Assembly (NCBI RefSeq): GCF_011045015.1
Contig: NZ_JAAKZY010000109.1
Span: 1 to 34,406 of the forward strand
Reading direction: 5' to 3'
Length of the DNA stretch: 34,406 bases
From: Streptomyces scabichelini
Lineage (GTDB): Bacteria > Actinomycetota > Actinomycetes > Streptomycetales > Streptomycetaceae
A model generated the notes under the pieces. The model had not been told where the DNA came from. It saw only the letters and a list, made by a program, of their open reading frames with translations, and ran no database searches. Numbering within the stretch: the first letter of the stretch is position 1; the number at the start of each line of letters is the position of its first letter. Made by a program: the position numbers and the translations under genes. Below, in pieces: positions 1 through 7,122 of this stretch.

Positions 1-287
1 GGGTTGACGCGGGGGCGGGCGGTGGCGCTGGTGCCCAGGATGACGTCGACGTCGCCGGGCTCCAGGCCCGCGTCGCCGAGCGCCTGGCGTGCCGCGCGCT
101 CGGCCATGTCCACGTGGCGTTCGCCCTCGGGAGCGTAGTGCCGGGCGGCGACCCCGGTGTGGCGCATGATCCAGGCGTCGTCGACGCCCAGTTCGGGCCT
201 GCTGGTGAAGTGGTCGTTGCGGACCGGCTCCCCGGGGAAGTCGTGGCCGGTCCCGGCGAGCAGTACGGGAGGGGTGGTGAGCGTCAC
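1..287 (-). CDS. FabH-like 3-oxoacyl-ACP synthase III, N-terminal part (cut by window edge)
   Basis: Only about 95 N-terminal residues are inside the window. The reading frame starts at a GTG whose TGA overlap (GTGA) with the upstream CoA-transferase stop indicates translational coupling. The translation (starting VTLTTPPVLLAGTGHDFPG, then WIMRHTGVAARHYAP and VDVILGTSATARP) has the N-terminal layout of KASIII/FabH-like enzymes: a glycine turn, an R-TG-x-R substrate-gate segment, and the strand preceding the active-site loop. The catalytic Cys/His/Asn lie beyond the edge, so activity cannot be judged. It is the third gene of a minus-strand operon with a KASII-type enzyme and a CoA-transferase. 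KASIII-fold enzymes condense or transfer acyl-CoA units. Whether this one primes chains or acts on ester bonds is unknown. Confidence 0.8.
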   Translation of the reverse strand, partial: MTLTTPPVLLAGTGHDFPGEPVRNDHFTSRPELGVDDAWIMRHTGVAARHYAPEGERHVDMAERAARQALGDAGLEPGDVDVILGTSATARPRVN

Positions 288-2017
288 CGGTAGATCCCTT
301 CGGGGTCGATCGAGCGCAGCATGGCCAGTTCCCCGGCGGTCGGGGGTTCCTCGTGCGGCAGCGGGTCGGCGATCTTCACCTGCCACCCGGTGCGGGCGAG
401 TACGGTCTCGGCGGGGCTCGTCGTGGCGTCGAGCGTCGGCGGCGGTGCCCAGGTGGCGAGCGTGAAAGGCTCGGCGCCCTCCGCCCGCTCGAAGGAGCCG
501 AACTCGGCCACCACGCGGCTGACATGGTGGCCCGGGCTGGTGACGAAGCCGACCGCGTCGGGGTAGCGGAGCGGCGATGCGGGCGCCACCACGATCGTCT
601 CCACATGACTGGCCACGTCGTTGGCGCCGCCCGAGCCCACCAGGAAGCGGCCGCCGACGGTGCGGCTGGTGTTGATACGTCCCTGCTGGTCGACCTGGGC
701 GGCGGAGAGCACGCCGAGCGTGCGGGCGGCGCCGCCCGCGACGAGCCCGCCGAGGACGTCCCAAGACCCCGCGTACTGACGGCAGTCGAGCACGTGCCGC
801 TGTGAGAAGAGGAAGCTGTCGCCGTCCTGCGGGGCGAAGTCGACCATGCCGAGCTCGTTGACGAGCTGCGGCTCGATGCCCTCGTCGCGCAGCATCCGCG
901 CGGCCAGCCAACTGGCCACGTGCGCCGCGCCGATGCCCGCGAGCACGGTTCGGTGGCCCCGGGTGCGGATGGTGCGAGCGATGGTGCGGGCCGCCAGCAC
1001 GAGGTGGTGCTCGCGGTCGCCGGGCGGCGCGACGGACTCTGCCGTACGGATCTGCCGTGTCGGCTCGAACGCCCTTGAGGCGAGGGAGAGTTGGGCCAGT
1101 CGCGGGTCTCCCAGCCGCGCCAGGTATCCGTCGTGGCCGCCCGCGTCCGTCACCCAGCGGTGGAACCACGCGTTCGCGTCGGCGGGCTCCGCGCAGGCGT
1201 CCGCGAGGTCGGCGAGGAAGGCGTAGTCGTCCAGATAGCCGGCCGCCTTGGCGCCGCGCATCGGCGAGAGGCCCTGCGGGTGGGCGCCGTACGGGCAGAC
1301 GGCCAGCGCGCGCACCCGTTCGGCCGGGATCTGGCAGACCGCGTCGGCGGGTGGCTCGGCGCACCTCGTCTCGACCGTGGCCAGCACCCCGTGGCGTGCC
1401 GCCAGGGCACCCCACCAGCCCTCGCCGACCGGCCCGGAGAGGTAGAGATTCCCCCGCTCGTCGGCGCACTGGGCGTGCAGCAGCGTCATGTCGGGACGCA
1501 GCGCGGGCAGCAGTACGGCCGCCGCGCCGTCCTTCTCGGCTCCGTACTCGGTTCCGTGCTCAGTTCCGTACGGCACGGTCACGAGCGGCGGGTGCCCCTG
1601 GGGCAGATCGGAGCCATGCAGGGAGGTGCTGACCGCGGCCGGTGCGCCCGTGGCCCCCGCGATCAGCCGTTGCAGCAGGGAGAGCAGGCTCCACTCCTCC
1701 ACCGGGAACGGATCGCCCTCGGGGAGCCGGGCGTACAGCCGGTTGGGGCGGGACGTCGGGATCGTGTCGCCCGCGAAGCCGATGACGGCACGCTCGACCA
1801 CACCGGCCATGGTCAGCGCGTGCACCCCGGCGTGCAGGGCGTTCACACTGAACTCGAACCGGCCGCCGCTGCCGCCGAAGACCCGGGCGAGGGCCAGTAC
1901 GAGCGCGTTGGGGCGGGACATGGTGGAGGCGATGTGCACCCGCATTCCCGGGATCAGATGGCGGCGGCACAACTCGTCGGGGTCCGCGAGGATCTCGGGG
2001 CTTCGCGGAGCCGTCAT
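284..2017 (-). CDS. Fused glutaconate-type (family I) CoA-transferase, alpha and beta halves in one chain
   Basis: 577 residues. Residues about 15-290 resemble the A subunit of glutaconate/IpdAB-type CoA-transferases. Residues about 335-577 resemble the B subunit, with VNELGMVDF (Glu388 is the expected CoA-thioester nucleophile) and the glycine-rich INTSRTVGGRFLVGSGG segment. The two halves are normally separate genes, so this is a natural fusion. The start ATG at 2017 was chosen because it forms ATGA with the stop of the ketosynthase gene; the same frame stays open much further upstream, but that part is antisense to the ketosynthase. The family moves CoA between carboxylic acids; in steroid degradation the related IpdAB opens a ring of a CoA thioester. 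Position between two ketosynthase genes suggests it charges or processes an acyl intermediate. Substrate unknown. Confidence 0.85.
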   Translation of the reverse strand: MTAPRSPEILADPDELCRRHLIPGMRVHIASTMSRPNALVLALARVFGGSGGRFEFSVNALHAGVHALTMAGVVERAVIGFAGDTIPTSRPNRLYARLPEGDPFPVEEWSLLSLLQRLIAGATGAPAAVSTSLHGSDLPQGHPPLVTVPYGTEHGTEYGAEKDGAAAVLLPALRPDMTLLHAQCADERGNLYLSGPVGEGWWGALAARHGVLATVETRCAEPPADAVCQIPAERVRALAVCPYGAHPQGLSPMRGAKAAGYLDDYAFLADLADACAEPADANAWFHRWVTDAGGHDGYLARLGDPRLAQLSLASRAFEPTRQIRTAESVAPPGDREHHLVLAARTIARTIRTRGHRTVLAGIGAAHVASWLAARMLRDEGIEPQLVNELGMVDFAPQDGDSFLFSQRHVLDCRQYAGSWDVLGGLVAGGAARTLGVLSAAQVDQQGRINTSRTVGGRFLVGSGGANDVASHVETIVVAPASPLRYPDAVGFVTSPGHHVSRVVAEFGSFERAEGAEPFTLATWAPPPTLDATTSPAETVLARTGWQVKIADPLPHEEPPTAGELAMLRSIDPEGIYR

Positions 2018-3306
2018 GCGGCGGCCTCCAGGACCAGCGCGGAGCTCTGGCTGCCGATGGCGAAGGCCAGGGACATCGCCAGGCGGGGCCGGCCGGGACG
2101 GGCGCCCTCGGTGACGTGGTCGTGGTCGCACTCCGGTTCCACGGCCTCGCAGTTGATCGTCGGGACCAGGCACTGCCGCTTGAGCATCAGGGCGAGTGCG
2201 GCGCAGTTCAACAGGCCCGCGGCGCCCAGCAGATGGCCGTACACGGGCTTGATGGAGCCGAGCGGTGCCCAGTCGGAGCGGCGGGGTCCGTAGAGGTGGC
2301 TGAGGGCCCGGCTCTCGGCGAGGTCGTTGTAGCGGGTCGCGGTGCCGTGGCCGCAGATGTAGTCCAGCTCCCCCGCCGTGGCGCCGATGGCGTCGAGGGT
2401 CTCGGCCATCAGCTGTGCCGTGCTCTTTCCGGTGAGGTCCATCCGGGTCGCGTGGGCCGCCTCGCTGACGCTGTGGACGGAGCGCAGTGCCGCGTAGACC
2501 TGTGCGCGGCGGGCCTCGGCGTGCGACGCCCGTTCCAGTACGGCGACGACGGCGCCCTCGCCCAGCGCGAAGCCGTCTCTGCGGATGTCGTAGGGCTTGA
2601 TCGCCCGCTTGGGGTCGGTGTCCCGGGAGAGGACGCTGGTGCCGGAGGCCGAGTAGACCTGCAACACCTCGGGGACGAGCGGCAGTTCGTGTCCGACGAC
2701 GAACATGACGTCGGCGGCGCCGCGGCGGATCTCCTGCGCGGCGAGGGCGAGTGCCTGGTGACCGCCCACGCACGCGTTGCTGACGGTCGAGACGAGCCCT
2801 TGGGCGCCCAGCCGTACGGCGCTGAGGGACGCCGGGGTCCCGGCGAGCGAGGCGAAGACCGCCTGGGCCGTCGAGACCGGGGGCCTGGCCTGGTCCCAGA
2901 CCGCGCCCGAGGCGGTCTGGGACCACCACTCGACGGGTCCGCGGGAGCACGACGCGACCACCCCCGTACGCGGCGGGTCGAGGGCTCCGTCGTCCCCGAA
3001 CGCGGCGTCGCGGACGGCGTTCTGCACCGCCGACAGGACGACGAGGATCTCCCGGCTGTACCGCTTGGCGAAGTTGTCCGGCAGGTCGGGCAGGTAGGGC
3101 GCGTGGTCGAAGTCGTCCAGCCGGCCGGCGCTGTGGATCCCCGTGCTGCCCGAGATCACCGGCGGCAGGTTGCTGAGCTGGGATTCGCCCTGGCTCAGGT
3201 GCCGCCACACACCTTCGGGGGTGTCGGCGCCCGGCAGGACGAAGCCGAGTCCGGTGATGACCACGTCCTCGAACGCCGTGCCGGTCACGCGGTCGCTGCG
3301 CGACAT
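2014..3306 (-). CDS. KASII-type beta-ketoacyl synthase
   Basis: 430 residues with the full thiolase-fold condensing-enzyme set: nucleophile Cys179 in VSNACVGGHQAL, His320 in CGHGTATRYND, and Lys353/His358 in KPVYGHLLGAAG. All catalytic positions of FabF-like enzymes are therefore present, although the loop around Cys179 differs from the usual TACSS pattern. The start ATG follows GGGAGG at a good distance. It is the first gene of the minus-strand operon, divergent from the thiolase operon across a 224-base intergenic region. No ACP, malonyl transferase or chain-length-factor partner is visible, so it may act on CoA thioesters or with a carrier encoded elsewhere. It is more likely a dedicated pathway enzyme than the housekeeping fatty-acid FabF, because it sits with a CoA-transferase and a DUF35 operon. 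Confidence 0.88.
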   Translation of the reverse strand: MSRSDRVTGTAFEDVVITGLGFVLPGADTPEGVWRHLSQGESQLSNLPPVISGSTGIHSAGRLDDFDHAPYLPDLPDNFAKRYSREILVVLSAVQNAVRDAAFGDDGALDPPRTGVVASCSRGPVEWWSQTASGAVWDQARPPVSTAQAVFASLAGTPASLSAVRLGAQGLVSTVSNACVGGHQALALAAQEIRRGAADVMFVVGHELPLVPEVLQVYSASGTSVLSRDTDPKRAIKPYDIRRDGFALGEGAVVAVLERASHAEARRAQVYAALRSVHSVSEAAHATRMDLTGKSTAQLMAETLDAIGATAGELDYICGHGTATRYNDLAESRALSHLYGPRRSDWAPLGSIKPVYGHLLGAAGLLNCAALALMLKRQCLVPTINCEAVEPECDHDHVTEGARPGRPRLAMSLAFAIGSQSSALVLEAAA

Positions 3307-3323
3307 GGGGCCTCCCTGTCAAC

Positions 3324-3337
3324 GATGAATGCTCACG
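3324..3337. promoter_or_regulatory. Putative TetR operator 1 (in front of the ketosynthase gene)
   Basis: The 14-mer GATGAATGCTCACG matches AATGAATGTTCATT (the reverse complement of the near-perfect palindrome at 3494-3507) at 10 of 14 positions. It lies about 20 bases upstream of the ketosynthase start, where a bound repressor would block that transcript. The assignment to TetR is inference from motif sharing with the site beside the tetR gene. Confidence 0.45.
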
Positions 3338-3401
3338 GGTGAGTTGCCTGAACGGGCTCCTCACCAGGACATCTCCTCGCGCCCTGCCGGGACAGGCGCG
3401 T

Positions 3402-3440
3402 GGGGTACCCCTCTGGCCGTGGTGCCGGGACCCCGGGTAC
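3402..3440. promoter_or_regulatory. GGGGTACCCC palindrome and ACCCCGGGTAC element in the divergent promoter region
   Basis: A perfect 10-base palindrome GGGGTACCCC lies at 3402-3411, and ACCCCGGGTAC at 3430-3440. The same 11-mer occurs at 17116-17126 in the tetR/amidohydrolase intergenic region, inside the palindrome GTACCC-C-GGGTAC. Two different motifs shared by the same two intergenic regions suggest a second regulator or a composite operator. Function not known. Confidence 0.35.
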
Positions 3441-3464
3441 CGGCGAAACCTCGTGCGCGGTCCC

Positions 3465-3493
3465 TTGACAGCTCGTTCGCCATCCCCGACGTT
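3465..3493 (+). promoter_or_regulatory. Candidate promoter of the thiolase operon
   Basis: A perfect -35 hexamer TTGACA (3465-3470) is followed 17 bases later by a weak -10 candidate GACGTT (3488-3493). Transcription would start near 3500, inside the palindrome at 3494-3507. That is a classic repressor arrangement and leaves a leader of about 30 bases before the ATG at 3531. Confidence 0.4.
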
Positions 3494-3507
3494 AATGAAC
3501 ATTCATT
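3494..3507. promoter_or_regulatory. Putative TetR operator 2 (thiolase operon)
   Basis: AATGAA-CA-TTCATT has two perfect 6-base inverted arms around a 2-base centre. It overlaps the expected transcription start of the thiolase operon and is the most symmetrical of three related sites (the others at 3324-3337 and 17050-17063). Acyl-CoA-responsive TetR proteins such as Bacillus FadR bind AT-rich palindromes with similar TGAAT/ATTCA arms, so an acyl-CoA ligand is plausible; this last point is inference. Confidence 0.55.
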
Positions 3508-3530
3508 TATCCAAGTCAGATGGCTTGCAC

Positions 3531-4718
3531 ATGGATGGAACGGGAGTTGTCATCGCCGGTGCCGGTGTCACCCGGCACGGCTTCTTCGCCGCGCGCGACT
3601 GGAAGGACCTGGTCGTCGAAGCGGCCTACGCGGCGCTCGATGACGCGGGCATCGCGCCCGGCGAGGTGAGCGCCGGCTTCGTCTCGGTGTCCCTTCCGGA
3701 GACCTTCGAGCAGCAGAATCTCGGCGCGATCGCCGCCGACGAACTCGGCCTGGCACCAGCCGCGTTCAGCCAGGTCGGGGCGGCCTGCGCGGGAGGCACC
3801 GTGGCGCTGCGCAACGGCGTGGCGGCGGTCGCCTCGAGGGCCGCGCGGGCCGTGCTGGTGATCGGCGTGGAGAAGCAGTCGGACGCGGCGTCGACCGCCG
3901 ACTCGATGCTGCACTTCCCCGACGCCGAGTACGAGGCTCCGGCCGGCTTCGACTACGTGGACCTGATGGCGCTGATGCACGACCGCTACGCCCGCAAGTA
4001 CGGCGCCTCGCACGAGGCGATCGCGCAGTGGGTGGTGCAGGACCGCTGGTACGCACAGCGCAATCCGAAGGCGATCGACTACGGGCGGGCCACCCTCACC
4101 GTCGCCGAAGTGCTGGACAGCCCGGTGGTGTCCCGGCCCATCACCCGGGCCGCCTGCGGCCGGGCCTGCGACGGTGCCTCGGCGGTCGTGCTGATGGGCG
4201 CGGCCGATGCACCGGCGCGCTGCGAGCCGGTCGAGATCGCGGGCATCGCGCAGGCCACCGGGCCCAATGGGCTGGCCGCCAAGTTCGGCCATCCCGCCTC
4301 CGGCGGTACCGACATCGCCGAGGCGGTGCCCACCGCGGTGGCCGCCAAGGACGCCTACGCGCAGGCGGGCATCGAGCCGCAGCATGTCCGCCTCGCCCAA
4401 GTGCACGACTGCTTCAGCGTGATGGGGCCGCTGCACATGGAGGGTCTTGGCATCTTCCCGCCCGGCAAGGCCGCCGCGGCGGTGGCCGACGGCGAGACCG
4501 CGCCGGACGGCCGCTGCCCGGCCAACACCGACGGCGGCCGGATCGGCCTCGGCCATCCCACGGGGGCCACCGGCGTCAGCATCGCCGTGGAGTCCGCGAT
4601 GCAGTTGCGCGGTCGCTGCGGCGACCGTCAGGTGCCGGACGCGGACATCGCGGTCTGCCAGTCCATGGGCGGCTCCAACTCCACCAGCGCGGTCGCCGTG
4701 CTGCGCCTGCCCCGCTGA
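3531..4718 (+). CDS. SCP2/lipid-transfer-type thiolase
   Basis: 395 residues from the ATG at 3531 (translation MDGTGVVIAGAGVTRHG). An upstream in-frame ATG at 3495 lies inside the palindrome and has no ribosome binding site, so it is less likely; the chosen start also lacks a strong one. Catalytic features of the SCP2-type thiolase subfamily are present: nucleophile Cys86 in VGAACAGGTVAL, the QVHDCFSVMG motif, GGRIGLGHPTGATG and a C-terminal Cys in VCQSMGGSN. These enzymes cleave or form beta-keto or beta-hydroxy acyl-CoA carbon-carbon bonds. The next gene is a DUF35 protein, the usual partner of such thiolases (as in archaeal HMG-CoA synthesis and the steroid aldolase Ltp2). It opens a six-protein plus-strand operon. 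Direction of catalysis is not evident. Confidence 0.88.
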   Translation: MDGTGVVIAGAGVTRHGFFAARDWKDLVVEAAYAALDDAGIAPGEVSAGFVSVSLPETFEQQNLGAIAADELGLAPAAFSQVGAACAGGTVALRNGVAAVASRAARAVLVIGVEKQSDAASTADSMLHFPDAEYEAPAGFDYVDLMALMHDRYARKYGASHEAIAQWVVQDRWYAQRNPKAIDYGRATLTVAEVLDSPVVSRPITRAACGRACDGASAVVLMGAADAPARCEPVEIAGIAQATGPNGLAAKFGHPASGGTDIAEAVPTAVAAKDAYAQAGIEPQHVRLAQVHDCFSVMGPLHMEGLGIFPPGKAAAAVADGETAPDGRCPANTDGGRIGLGHPTGATGVSIAVESAMQLRGRCGDRQVPDADIAVCQSMGGSNSTSAVAVLRLPR

Positions 4719-4767
4719 CCACACCCGACCCGATGAGCCCTGACCCGAGAGGAGGGGACGACACGTC

Positions 4768-5214
4768 ATGTGGTCCCCCACAGAGCCGGTCTACCGCATA
4801 GCGACCCCGACCACCGCCAAGGCGTGGCGTTCGCGCGACGGACGCTATCGGCTGGCCGGAAACCGTTGCGCGGGCTGCGCGCTGACCTTCTTCCCCAAGC
4901 GGCGGGTGTGCCCCACGTGCCATTCCAGGACGCTGACCGAGACGGTCATGGCCCCCTACGGCCGGGTGGTCGGCACGGCGGAGGACCAGACCCCGCTGAT
5001 CGGCCACACCGGACGCGGCAGCAGGCCCTTCGCGATCGTGGCGCTGGAGGACGGTCCGCACATCCTCACCGAACTCGTCGACACCGACGCCGAGGGCGGC
5101 CCAGGCGCGGTGACCGAGGGTACGGAGGTCGAGCTGGTCGTCCGCAAGTGGCGTCGTGAGGCCGCCGGTCCCTATCAGTACGGCTACAAGTTCCGGCCGC
5201 GGAGGGCACGATGA
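4768..5214 (+). CDS. DUF35 zinc-ribbon/OB-fold acyl-CoA-associated protein
   Basis: 148 residues. An N-terminal rubredoxin-like zinc ribbon is shown by CAGC (near residue 34) and CPTC (near residue 48), followed by an OB-fold beta-barrel region ending in YQYGYKFRPRR, the typical C-terminus of this family. DUF35 proteins bridge thiolases and HMG-CoA-synthase-fold enzymes and provide the CoA-binding channel, as known from the archaeal thiolase/HMG-CoA synthase complex. Here the thiolase lies directly upstream and the HMG-CoA-synthase-like gene directly downstream (ATGA overlap at 5211-5214), so the same three-part complex is a strong inference. An AGGAGG ribosome binding site precedes the ATG. 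Confidence 0.9.
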   Translation: MWSPTEPVYRIATPTTAKAWRSRDGRYRLAGNRCAGCALTFFPKRRVCPTCHSRTLTETVMAPYGRVVGTAEDQTPLIGHTGRGSRPFAIVALEDGPHILTELVDTDAEGGPGAVTEGTEVELVVRKWRREAAGPYQYGYKFRPRRAR

Positions 5215-6320
5215 GCCCCGGCACGAACGGCGCCGGTGTCTCCGGGAGCGGCGTCGGCATCTCCGCGATCGGCGTGGCCCTGCCCGCCGGGCGGCTCTCG
5301 GTCGCCGAGATCCACGAGGTGTGGGGCAATGTGCCGCTGGAGGTGCTGCGCCGCGGGGGTGTGACGCACCGCGGCGTGTGCGACCCCGACGCGGACGCCG
5401 TCACGCTGGCGGCCGAGGCCACGAGCGTCGCCCTGCGCGGGCTGAACGGGCTGCACGGGTTGAGCGAGGCCGAACACCCGCCGCCCGGCGCGGTGTTCTT
5501 CGGCTCGCAGACCGGCCCGTATCTCACCAAGGCGAACGCCGCGCTGCTGGTGGACATGGCCGGGCTGCCGCGGTCCGTCTTCGCCGCCGATGTGCAGTTC
5601 TCCGGCAAGTCCGGTACGGCCGCGCTGCTGTGCGCGCTGGCGTGGGTCAGGGCCGGCCTCGCCGACGCGGCGCTGGCCGTCGGCGCGGACACGCTCGGGC
5701 CGCATATCGCGCCCGGCGACCCCCACGAGTACACCGCGGGCTCCGGCGCCGCCTCGGTCCTCGTCACCCGGGACGCCGCACTGGCCACGGTGACCGCCAC
5801 CGGCTCGGCCACCTCCGACACCAACGACGGGTTCCGTACCGACGGCGAGCGGCACATCCGCACCGGCGGCGCGGTGATGGCCGCCACCGACGTCGGGCTC
5901 CTCGACCACTGCGCCACCGCCTGGCAGCAGGTCGACGCGGCGCCCGCGTCGGTGCGTTTCCTCGCGGGCCCGCAGCCCGACGCGGTCACCCCGCTCCGGC
6001 TGGCCAGGCGTCTCGGGCTGCCCGAGAAGTGCGCCGCCCCGTGCGTCGTCGCGCACGGCATCGGTGATGTGGGCGCGGCCGGGCCGCTGCTCGGCCTTGC
6101 CAGGGCGCTGGAGCTGGCCGAGCCCGGCGACCGGCTCGCGTTGATCGGTTACGGCTGCGGAGCGGGCAGCGACGCGCTGCTGATGACCGTGCGGGCGGCG
6201 GCCACGGACACCGGGCTCGCGGAGGCGCTCGCGGTGCGGCGGCCCGTCGGCTATGCGACGGCGAGCAGGTACGAGAGGCACTTCCAAGGTCTGGACCGAC
6301 TCGTGGGGAGCTACGAATGA
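5211..6320 (+). CDS. HMG-CoA-synthase-fold protein with catalytic Cys replaced by Gly
   Basis: 369 residues. The order of motifs follows archaeal/bacterial HMG-CoA synthases: AVFFGSQTGPYLTK (compare GSESHPYAVKP), then VQFSGKSGTAALL, GADTLGPHIAPGDPHEYTAGSGAAS, AHGIGDVGAAGPLLGLA and GYGCGAGSDALLM. In the family the second of these reads FACKAGTAA, with Cys as the acyl nucleophile; here residue 132 is Gly (codon GGC at 5604-5606). The protein therefore probably lacks classical condensing activity and may be a structural or channel partner, a decarboxylase-like enzyme, or use another residue. The ATG overlaps the DUF35 stop, and its own stop overlaps the SDR start (ATGA), so translation is coupled. 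The fold assignment is solid; the role is open. Confidence 0.82.
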   Translation: MSPGTNGAGVSGSGVGISAIGVALPAGRLSVAEIHEVWGNVPLEVLRRGGVTHRGVCDPDADAVTLAAEATSVALRGLNGLHGLSEAEHPPPGAVFFGSQTGPYLTKANAALLVDMAGLPRSVFAADVQFSGKSGTAALLCALAWVRAGLADAALAVGADTLGPHIAPGDPHEYTAGSGAASVLVTRDAALATVTATGSATSDTNDGFRTDGERHIRTGGAVMAATDVGLLDHCATAWQQVDAAPASVRFLAGPQPDAVTPLRLARRLGLPEKCAAPCVVAHGIGDVGAAGPLLGLARALELAEPGDRLALIGYGCGAGSDALLMTVRAAATDTGLAEALAVRRPVGYATASRYERHFQGLDRLVGSYE

Positions 6321-7051
6321 ACGGGCTGTTCAAGGGACGTACGGCGCTGGTCACCGGCGGGGGCAGGGGCATCGGCGCGGCGATCGTCACCCGGCTCGCC
6401 GACGAGGGAGCGACCGTCGCGGTCAACGACATCGACCAGGAGGCCGCCGAGCGCGTCGCGGCCTCGGTGGGCGGGCTCGCCGTGCCGGCCGATATCGCGG
6501 ACCTGGACCGGGTGAGCGAAGTGGTGGACATCGTCGAGGAACAGCTCGGCGGGCTCGACGTACTGGTGAACAACGCGGGCATCGGCTACCGGGGGACCAT
6601 CGAGGAGCACACCCCGAAGATCTGGAACCGGGTGCTGTCCGTCAACCTGTACGCGCCCTTTCTGCTCTCGCGACGCGCCGCCCCCGTGCTGGCCCGTGGC
6701 GGCGGCGCGGTCGTCAACCTCTGCTCGGTGGCGATGATCGGCATCTCCGGGCAGGTGGCGTACGACGTGTCCAAGGGCGGTCTCGCCACGCTCACCCGCT
6801 CCCTCGCGGCCGAGCTGGGCCCTGTGGGCGTGCGCGCCAACGCCGTCTGCCCCGGCTTCATCGACACCCCCATGCTCAGCGCGGCCGAGGACCTCACACG
6901 GGCCGGCGAGAAACACGTACGCACGCAGCCGATCCGCAGGTTCGGCACGCCGCAGGAGGTGGCCGCGGCCGTGGCCTGGCTGGCGTCCTCCGAGGCCGGC
7001 TATGTGACGGGCCAGTGCCTGTTCGTGGACGGCGGATGGGTGCGGTCATGA
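6317..7051 (+). CDS. SDR-family (FabG-like) ketoreductase
   Basis: 244 residues, a classical short-chain dehydrogenase. It has the nucleotide-binding TGGGRGIG at 13-20, NNAG at 85-88, catalytic Ser137, Tyr149 and Lys153 in YDVSK, and a C-terminal FVDGGW. The acidic residue in the NDID segment after beta-strand 2 hints at NAD(H) rather than NADP(H), a weak inference. In context it would reduce or oxidise the 3-oxo/3-hydroxy acyl intermediate handled by the thiolase and ketosynthases. It is coupled to the preceding gene by an ATGA overlap, and its own TGA overlaps the ATG of a 24-codon ORF. Confidence 0.9.
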   Translation: MNGLFKGRTALVTGGGRGIGAAIVTRLADEGATVAVNDIDQEAAERVAASVGGLAVPADIADLDRVSEVVDIVEEQLGGLDVLVNNAGIGYRGTIEEHTPKIWNRVLSVNLYAPFLLSRRAAPVLARGGGAVVNLCSVAMIGISGQVAYDVSKGGLATLTRSLAAELGPVGVRANAVCPGFIDTPMLSAAEDLTRAGEKHVRTQPIRRFGTPQEVAAAVAWLASSEAGYVTGQCLFVDGGWVRS

Positions 7052-7122
7052 GCGCGTCCTCCGACTCGCCTTCGAACCGGTCCTCCTCGAACTCGGGCTT
7101 GAGCGCGGAGGAGCGGCGATGA
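7048..7122 (+). CDS. Candidate 24-residue bridging small ORF, Ser-rich
   Basis: An ATG overlaps the SDR stop (ATGA at 7048-7051), and its own TGA overlaps the ligase ATG (ATGA at 7119-7122). The ORF thus fills the 67-base gap between the two genes exactly. The peptide is hydrophilic, with about nine Ser and the C-terminal end LSAEERR; no domain is recognisable. The GGAGGAG inside its 3' end is the ligase ribosome binding site. It may be a coupling peptide that keeps ribosomes running into the ligase gene, the degraded tail of the SDR, or chance. Too short for family assignment. Confidence 0.35.
   Translation: MSASSDSPSNRSSSNSGLSAEERR

Noticed and set aside
1091..2293. 400-residue plus-strand open frame
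   Set aside because: Antisense to the CoA-transferase and ketosynthase; composition of a high-GC shadow frame, no motif.
2018..3502. N-terminal extension of the CoA-transferase reading frame (frame open from 3502 to 284 on the minus strand)
   Set aside because: This part overlaps the ketosynthase gene in another frame and encodes an Arg/Pro-rich sequence without a domain. The ATG at 2017 fits the ATGA coupling.
3516..4781. 421-residue minus-strand open frame
   Set aside because: Antisense to the thiolase, which has all catalytic motifs; the open frame is His/Arg/Gly-rich shadow.
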